Shown here in pieces: positions 58,818 through 64,000 of a stretch of DNA of 64,000 bases. Position 1 is the stretch's first letter. Each line of letters opens with the position of its first letter. Made by a program: the position numbers and the translations under genes. The notes under the pieces were generated by a model. The model was not told the origin of the DNA, searched no databases, and was given only the letters and a program-made list of their open reading frames with translations. The stretch comes from Wandonia haliotis (GTDB lineage Bacteria; Bacteroidota; Bacteroidia; Flavobacteriales_D; Crocinitomicaceae), in the NCBI RefSeq assembly GCF_039523435.1, contig NZ_BAAAFH010000003.1, positions 744,001-808,000 on the forward strand, read 5' to 3'.

Positions 58818-60069
58818 TTTAGCGGTTATACTGATACTGGTTTCAGCATGTACATCTGATGCGAACGTAATACCAGAGGATACAGATAAAAAATCAGAAG
58901 AAACGGTAGTTCGTGAACCTGAAACAAAATTCGGAATTAACATTGATCCGTATACGCTACAAGAGGGAGTTGTAGAAGATGGATGGACGCTTTCTCATCT
59001 GTTAGCCCCATTTGGAATTGATCACGCATCAATTATGAAGGCGGATGCAGCAGGTAGGGATTCTTTGGTCGGGCTAAAGTACATTGTTGCGGGAAAACCT
59101 TTTACAGCGTTTATTCCTAAAGGAGATACACTAGGGAAGGCAGATTTTATTGTTTACGAATCGAGCATCACAGATTATTTCATCTTCGATTTTACAGATA
59201 GCCTGTCGGTAAAAAGATTTGAAAAACCGATTGATATAGAACGGAAAACAATTATCGGGGAAATTGTCAAGAATTCCAATCTTACTGAAACGATTAATCA
59301 ACAGACTGGTAACATTGCACTTACAGGAGAACTGGCTGAGTCAATCGCTGGGATTTTTGCCTGGAGTATAGACTTTTTTAAACTGCAGGCAGGAGATCGG
59401 TTTAAGGTGGTTTATGAAGAAAAAAGTGTGGAGGGTATTCCTTTTGGAATGGGAAGAGTAGAGGCGGTTGTTTTCGAACATTGGAAAACACCGAACTATG
59501 CGTTTTATTTTAAACTGGACTCGGCTCATGTAGAAGGCTATTACGATGAAACGGGGAAAGAAATGAAGAGACCCTTCTTAATGGCTCCGGTTCAATTTTC
59601 GCGTATAAGTTCAGGGTTTACCTCAAGACGTTTCCACCCGGTACAAAAGAGATACAAAGCACACTTGGGTACAGATTATGCTGCGCCCACAGGAACTCCC
59701 ATTTTTAGTACGGCTGATGGTACCATTATTGAAGCAACAAGAAGCCAGTTTAACGGGATTTATGTGAAAGTTCGTCACAATGATGTTTATATGACACAAT
59801 ACCTGCACATGAGTCGTATAGAAGACGGAATTCGACCGGGAGTAAGGGTGAAGCAGGGGCAGACGATCGGCTACGTAGGAAGCACGGGATTAGCAACAGG
59901 ACCACATGTCTGTTATCGTTTCTGGAAAAATGGGAAACAGGTAGATCACAGGTCGCAAAAATTACCGAAGTCAGAACCGTTAAAAGAAGAAGTATTACCG
60001 ATCTATCTAGAAAATATTAGGGAAGTTAAGAAAGAACTGGATGACTTATCCTGGAAGAGGAAGAAGTAA
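58798..60069 (+). CDS. M23 peptidase lipoprotein (modified HxH site)
   Basis: 423 aa from ATG 58798, which overlaps the dioxygenase stop and starts a lipoprotein signal (GSLAVILILVSACTSDA). The catalytic domain near the C-terminus has HLGTDYAAPTGTPI (His and Asp zinc ligands) and YLHMSRI. The usual H-x-H is HVC in GPHVCYRFWKNG, so the second His is Cys. Cys may still bind zinc, or activity may be reduced. Peptidoglycan endopeptidase or an activator thereof. Confidence 0.8.
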   Translation: MKYWQGSLAVILILVSACTSDANVIPEDTDKKSEETVVREPETKFGINIDPYTLQEGVVEDGWTLSHLLAPFGIDHASIMKADAAGRDSLVGLKYIVAGKPFTAFIPKGDTLGKADFIVYESSITDYFIFDFTDSLSVKRFEKPIDIERKTIIGEIVKNSNLTETINQQTGNIALTGELAESIAGIFAWSIDFFKLQAGDRFKVVYEEKSVEGIPFGMGRVEAVVFEHWKTPNYAFYFKLDSAHVEGYYDETGKEMKRPFLMAPVQFSRISSGFTSRRFHPVQKRYKAHLGTDYAAPTGTPIFSTADGTIIEATRSQFNGIYVKVRHNDVYMTQYLHMSRIEDGIRPGVRVKQGQTIGYVGSTGLATGPHVCYRFWKNGKQVDHRSQKLPKSEPLKEEVLPIYLENIREVKKELDDLSWKRKK

Positions 60070-60106
60070 AGTGATATTTGTCACTTTTTAATCGTACTAC
60101 AATTTG

Positions 60107-60114
60107 TAACTTTG
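60107..60114 (+). promoter_or_regulatory. -7 element TAACTTTG
   Basis: TAnnTTTG match about 23 nt before ATG 60137, with TTTG at 60077 as a distant -33 candidate. Confidence 0.4.
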
Positions 60115-60136
60115 AAGCGTAGTAAAACGGAATATC

Positions 60137-60565
60137 ATGGGTTACAAAGAAAGCTTATTTTACAGCGTATTCAAGGGGAAATGTCCCGTTTGTCATGAAG
60201 GAGATGTGTATCAATCTAAGAAAGTTTACAATTTTAAAGAATTTGATAAAATGCACGACCATTGTAGTGTCTGTGGTCACAAATATGAAATAGAGAATGG
60301 TTTTTTCTATGGCGCTATGTACGTTTCTTATGCTATGACTGTGGCTTTTTCTGTAGCAATTTTCATTCTTACCTACTGGTTTTGGCCGAATGCGGATTAT
60401 TACAATTACATCATAAACATTGTTTTGGGTGTTTTCGTCCTTGCCCCCGTTACGTTTCGGGGAAGTCGTCTGATTTGGATGAATTTTTTCTCAAAATATA
60501 ATCCGGAAGCTAAAAAAACCAAAGAAAAGACGACAAAAATCGGGAGTGAAAAACTAGCCAATTAA
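60137..60565 (+). CDS. DUF983-family membrane protein
   Basis: 142 aa. N-terminal zinc-ribbon-like cysteines (KCPVCHEGD and HCSVCGHKYE) and two membrane helices (residues ~62-82 and 92-112). The conserved start (LFYSVFKGKCPVCHEGDVYQ) is that of DUF983. Role unknown. Followed after 13 nt by the thioredoxin-like gene. Confidence 0.85.
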   Translation: MGYKESLFYSVFKGKCPVCHEGDVYQSKKVYNFKEFDKMHDHCSVCGHKYEIENGFFYGAMYVSYAMTVAFSVAIFILTYWFWPNADYYNYIINIVLGVFVLAPVTFRGSRLIWMNFFSKYNPEAKKTKEKTTKIGSEKLAN

Positions 60566-60578
60566 TTTTGCAGAAGAA

Positions 60579-60920
60579 ATGAGTGGTACTATGAGTGAGT
60601 TTAAGGAGATTATCAGAGGTGAAATTCCTGTGCTAGTTGAGTTTTATGCAGATTGGTATACACCTTGCAAAGAGACGTTGTCTTATTTGGATGAGTTGAA
60701 ACAGGAATACGGATGTACGGTTCGTTTTTTGAAAGTAAATGCGGATAACAATCAAGATGCTACGGCAAAATATAAGGTACTGGGTGTCCCGTCTTTTTTA
60801 TTGTTTAAAGAGGGGCAGATTTTGTGGCGTACGCAGGGAGTCCTTTCCAGATTTGAATTAAAACAAGCTATTGAAGTAGCTTTACTAGAGGAAGAACAAA
60901 GGCAGGAATTGGATAAATGA
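60579..60920 (+). CDS. Thioredoxin-like protein lacking the first active-site Cys
   Basis: 113 aa, thioredoxin fold with EFYADWYTPCKETLSYLDEL and cis-Pro GVPSFLLFKEG. The usual WCGPC is WYTPC, so the nucleophilic N-terminal Cys is Tyr while the second Cys remains. It cannot perform the standard dithiol reaction. May act as a monothiol protein, a chaperone or a structural partner. Downstream of DUF983. Start at 60579 or Met 5. Confidence 0.75.
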   Translation: MSGTMSEFKEIIRGEIPVLVEFYADWYTPCKETLSYLDELKQEYGCTVRFLKVNADNNQDATAKYKVLGVPSFLLFKEGQILWRTQGVLSRFELKQAIEVALLEEEQRQELDK

Positions 60921-60949
60921 AGAAATTGACTGTTCGTGCACAACGAAAC

Positions 60950-60983
60950 AAAAAAGGGATGTTTTAAACATCCCTTTTCTTTT
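60950..60983. terminator. Bidirectional terminator AAAAGGGATG / CATCCCTTTT
   Basis: Near-perfect palindrome with A and T tracts, between convergent genes 60579(+) and 61001(-). Confidence 0.85.
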
Positions 60984-61000
60984 ACAAGCTTTTTGTTTGA

Positions 61001-62575
61001 CTATCGGATGAAGATTTTTTGTTGTGAACTGGCATTAGCAGACTGTACAACAACAAGGTAAATTCCATTCGGGAAATCAATATTGATAGCTGTTACAGCG
61101 TTGGAAGTAACAGCAGTTTCTTTCACCTGACGCCCATCTACAGTGTAAATAGATACTTTTTCACCTTTAAATGAAGAATTCGTTAGATCAAGGTAAAGCT
61201 TTTCGTTATTTTGATAAACAACGATGTCCGACTCCTCAAACTCAGATATACCACTCGTAGATGTCACGTTAATTTGTACCTCATTCGAAGTAACAATTTC
61301 TCCTGCGAAGTTAGATTCACAAATCACATAATAGGTTCCTGAACTTGCAAAAACAGGTGTGTAACTGGTTGCGAATTCATCGGATAGAAATGACATATAT
61401 CCGGATCCTGATGTTGTTGAATACTTCCATTCTCTTGAAGATGCTGCAGCTGGCGTTTCAGCTACAGTAAGTGTAGTTCCTGACTCATTTACATCCAGAT
61501 TTTGAGTAGCATTTGGAGTAACCGTAGCTATATTGGGGATGGTCTCACTGACATGAATCGCAACTTCGTCTGAAGTAACCGTTTCCCCGCCAAAAGTTGA
61601 CTCACAAATCACATAATAAGTTCCTGTAGCATTGAACTGGGGAGTGTATGTAGCTCCTGTTTCAGGAGAACTAAACGAAGCATATCCCGATCCGGAAGTA
61701 TTTGAAAACTTCCATTCTCTGGTGATAGTGGCGTCTTGTGAAGCTGCATTGGCTAGTTCCGTAGCAGTTAGTGCAGTTCCTGCTTCATCAACAAGTAAGT
61801 ATTGATCTGTTACGGGTGTAATTGTTACTGTATTTGGGTTGTAAATAAACTCTAGATCATCGATGAATACCTCATCATTTTCATCCCCTCCACCCGGAGT
61901 CATGTTCGTTGTGAAGGTAATAAGTACATATTGCGCATCATTTGCAGGAAAGTTGTAATCAAAAGGGATCGATTTTCTTACCCATTCTCCATTTGTAGGA
62001 GGGTAGTTTAATGTAGCCTTACCAACTACATGTGAAGAAGCAGTGGCATCTTCCGGATCACGATAGTTGTAATCATCATGAATAGATGTGGATATTCTGG
62101 CTAAACTACCAGAGTTAGCTGCGTTGAACTTAACCCATACTACCAAACTATCTGGAATGTTTGTAAAGGGCATATTGAAATTAGCATCATCTCTTCTGGT
62201 ATAGTTGTGATTAGATGGATCACTCGGGGATATACTTCCCATATTAATCATCCCTGTTGTCAGGTTACCATTTGCAATGATTCCTACAGCTGAAGTAGAG
62301 AAAATCCGAACGCTATATTCTCCGGCACTACCTGGTCTTATATCGGTTTCTCTGTCAAGTCGTCGTTCCATTGCAAAGGGGCAAGTAAATGCACCAAGAT
62401 GACAGTCTGCTGTTTTGAAGGAGTTCCAATTGGAAGGTTCACGATTATCAGATCCAATATTATCCCAATTTTCGAACCCCCCGTTAGTGGGTTGCTGTTG
62501 TGCTGTGGCGACTGTATTAAACATAACCGCCGATAACAAACAAGCAAACAAGCGTATTATTTTTTTCATTTTCAA
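61001..62575 (-). CDS. Large T9SS-secreted protein with two Ig-like repeats
   Basis: 524 aa. Signal peptide; N-terminal domain (residues ~27-250) resembling a carbohydrate-binding jelly roll (GGFENWDNIGS at its start). Two similar ~85-aa Ig-like repeats contain REWK(F/Y)S-TSGSGY and GTYYVICES. The C-terminal sorting domain is DIVVYQNNEKLYLDL ... FPNGIYLVVVQSANASS. Exported by the T9SS. Probably an adhesin or surface-bound binding protein. Confidence 0.7.
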   Translation of the reverse strand: MKMKKIIRLFACLLSAVMFNTVATAQQQPTNGGFENWDNIGSDNREPSNWNSFKTADCHLGAFTCPFAMERRLDRETDIRPGSAGEYSVRIFSTSAVGIIANGNLTTGMINMGSISPSDPSNHNYTRRDDANFNMPFTNIPDSLVVWVKFNAANSGSLARISTSIHDDYNYRDPEDATASSHVVGKATLNYPPTNGEWVRKSIPFDYNFPANDAQYVLITFTTNMTPGGGDENDEVFIDDLEFIYNPNTVTITPVTDQYLLVDEAGTALTATELANAASQDATITREWKFSNTSGSGYASFSSPETGATYTPQFNATGTYYVICESTFGGETVTSDEVAIHVSETIPNIATVTPNATQNLDVNESGTTLTVAETPAAASSREWKYSTTSGSGYMSFLSDEFATSYTPVFASSGTYYVICESNFAGEIVTSNEVQINVTSTSGISEFEESDIVVYQNNEKLYLDLTNSSFKGEKVSIYTVDGRQVKETAVTSNAVTAINIDFPNGIYLVVVQSANASSQQKIFIR

Positions 62576-62619
62576 GGAATTTTAATTGTAACAAATTTAA
62601 CCCAAAAACTCAATTAACA

Positions 62620-62652
62620 AAAAAGCGAGACAAAATTTGCCTCGCTTTTCAT
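62620..62652 (-). terminator. Terminator AAAAGCGAG / CTCGCTTTT
   Basis: 9-bp stem around ACAAAATTTGC, located after the stop of the Na/Pi cotransporter gene (62674, minus strand). Confidence 0.8.
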
Positions 62653-62673
62653 ATGTTCTGATTTTTTATTTAT

Positions 62674-64000
62674 CTAAATCTTTCCGGCAATTGCTTCGGA
62701 AACGTTAATGATATGATCCCCAACTTTTTCGCACGATGAGAATAAGTCGTTGAATGTCATTCCGGATTTAATATTGTACTCCGGAGATTCCATGTTCTCA
62801 AGATGAATGTTTCGGAGTTCATCACGCTTTTGGTTAATCTGATCCTCTAATTGCATGGCGAGATCAAGACGGGATTGCGTCTTTTCAGATAATAGATTCT
62901 CTACCATTACTTCAAATGCCTGATCTACCAAATCCAACATTTCTAATAGTCCCTGACGCTGCTGAGGACTGAACCATATTTTTTCATCAGATTTTCTTTC
63001 AAGTGTCTTGGACATCTGGTAGAAAATATCCCCGATTCGCTCAAGATCATTGGTGATACTGTTTAGCCCCCGGATTTCCTGAGAGTTCTCTTGTGTTAAT
63101 TCTCCTTCCGATACCTTGTTCAGATACTTGGCCACCTCAATTTCTACCCGGTCTGTAATTTCTTCATACTTCTGAATTCTCTCCAGATTACGTTTGAAAG
63201 ACTTTTTATCCGGATCAATAAGCAATTGACGGGTAAAGTGAGACATACGACTAGTGATTTCCCCAAATTTCGCAACTTCTTTTTTCGCTTCGTAAATAGA
63301 GATTTCAGGTGTGTCCACAATATTGGTTCCGATAAATTCAAGACGGAACTCTTCGTCAATTTTTCCTTTTGATTTAACTGTTTTTTCAGCCAAATTCACG
63401 AGTTGAGGAACAAACCAGATCAGTACAAGTACATTAATCGCATTAAATGCTGTGTGTAATACTGCGAGTCCCTCATTTGCCAATTCTGGATTTCTTGGGT
63501 CCCAAACATCATTGCTGAGAATGGAAACAAGATAACCTACAAAGTCAAGGAAGAACGGGAAGATAATAATCATCCAACCAACACCAATGACATTAAATAT
63601 AGAGTGAATACGAGCCGATCGTTTGGCGTGAACGTTTCCAACAAGAGAGGCCAACTCTGCAGTAATTGTGGTACCAATGTTTTCTCCCAGAATCATTGCA
63701 GCAGCTACTTCGAAAGGAAGTATTCCTTTTGCCACCAGTGTCATGGTTAATGTCATGGCTGCAGAAGAGGACTGTACAACAATGGTAACCATAGCCCCCA
63801 GAAGGATAAACAAAATGCGTGTAAAGAAGGTTGGTTCTTTGTAAGCCGTGAAGAACTGAACGAGCCCGGAATTCTCATCTAATTCCGGTACGGCGTCCTT
63901 AAGGAAACTAAGCCCCATAAAGAGAATTGAGAAGCCGATAACTGCCTGAGCAAGTGCTTTCGTCTTTCCGCGATTAATAAATATCAGAGGGAAAACAAGC
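62674..64000 (-). CDS. Na/Pi cotransporter family protein with PhoU-like domain (5' end outside window)
   Basis: The frame continues past the internal Met at 63918 to the window edge (LVFPLIFINRGKTKALAQAV). Membrane part with VQSSSAAMTLTMTLVAKGIL and LGENIGTTITAELASLVGN, the QSSS/QSSA-type repeats of NptA-like transporters. The C-terminal ~200 aa form a PhoU-like helical domain (ITSRMSHFTRQLLIDPDKK onward). Sodium-coupled phosphate import, perhaps with regulatory function. N-terminal residues are missing here. Confidence 0.88.
   Translation of the reverse strand, partial: LVFPLIFINRGKTKALAQAVIGFSILFMGLSFLKDAVPELDENSGLVQFFTAYKEPTFFTRILFILLGAMVTIVVQSSSAAMTLTMTLVAKGILPFEVAAAMILGENIGTTITAELASLVGNVHAKRSARIHSIFNVIGVGWMIIIFPFFLDFVGYLVSILSNDVWDPRNPELANEGLAVLHTAFNAINVLVLIWFVPQLVNLAEKTVKSKGKIDEEFRLEFIGTNIVDTPEISIYEAKKEVAKFGEITSRMSHFTRQLLIDPDKKSFKRNLERIQKYEEITDRVEIEVAKYLNKVSEGELTQENSQEIRGLNSITNDLERIGDIFYQMSKTLERKSDEKIWFSPQQRQGLLEMLDLVDQAFEVMVENLLSEKTQSRLDLAMQLEDQINQKRDELRNIHLENMESPEYNIKSGMTFNDLFSSCEKVGDHIINVSEAIAGKI

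Overview
The window comes from a member of the Bacteroidota, most likely Flavobacteriales. The evidence is a 2,499-residue SprA/Sov-type outer-membrane translocon protein of the type IX secretion system (T9SS), several secreted proteins with T9SS type A C-terminal sorting domains, an Omp28-like lipoprotein, a LuxE-family acyl-protein synthetase, promoters of the TTTG/TAnnTTTG type, and low GC. Genus is not resolved.

Layout. (1) Positions 1 to about 20.1 kb form an AT-rich accessory island with nearly all genes on the + strand. It is a run of short secreted, lipoprotein or membrane proteins. Many follow directly, or overlap, truncated C-terminal pieces of larger proteins, which I read as polymorphic-toxin tips. 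One piece carries a HELKH zinc-peptidase motif and one is a nonsense-riddled GH73-like glucosaminidase. At least fifteen cassette junctions carry the same short repeat, GGTAGTGT plus an AT-rich tail, always in the same orientation and often overlapping the stop codon of the preceding immunity-type gene. The repeat resembles the terminal repeat of IS1-family elements, and three IS1-family transposase copies, all broken or incompletely sequenced, lie in the same array. The island ends with a GAD/Tdi1-type (DUF1851) immunity gene. I interpret the whole as a toxin-tip graveyard and orphan-immunity bank.

(2) Positions 20.13 to 32.67 kb form a second accessory island bounded by a perfect 21-bp inverted repeat. 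It holds a tRNA-like cloverleaf, an IS1380-type transposase, three consecutive multi-stem modules of unknown function, a DUF2130 pseudogene, two XRE regulators (one with a clear palindromic operator), a LexA/UmuD-like S24 repressor beside a Cys/His-rich miniprotein, a 416-aa zinc-motif protein and a PIN-like nuclease. It has the look of a defence or regulatory island, but no named system is assigned.

(3) Positions 32.67 to 64 kb are ordinary chromosome. They hold a PhoB-type response regulator, a membrane acyltransferase, a candidate 67-nt small RNA, the LuxE-like protein, a peroxiredoxin/thioredoxin/DUF6952 operon, Omp28-like and DUF6029 outer-membrane proteins, TlpA-like and T9SS-exported redox proteins, a Sir2 deacylase, malic enzyme MaeB, RuvA, SprA, a GNAT, a TIGR01777 epimerase-like protein, a tryptophan 2,3-dioxygenase-family protein, an M23 peptidase, a DUF983 protein, a monothiol thioredoxin-like protein, a T9SS cargo protein and the 3' part of a Na/Pi cotransporter that runs off the window end.

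The sequence contains two assembly gaps (1080-1089 and 1894-2123), both within near-identical IS1 copies, so local order there is uncertain.
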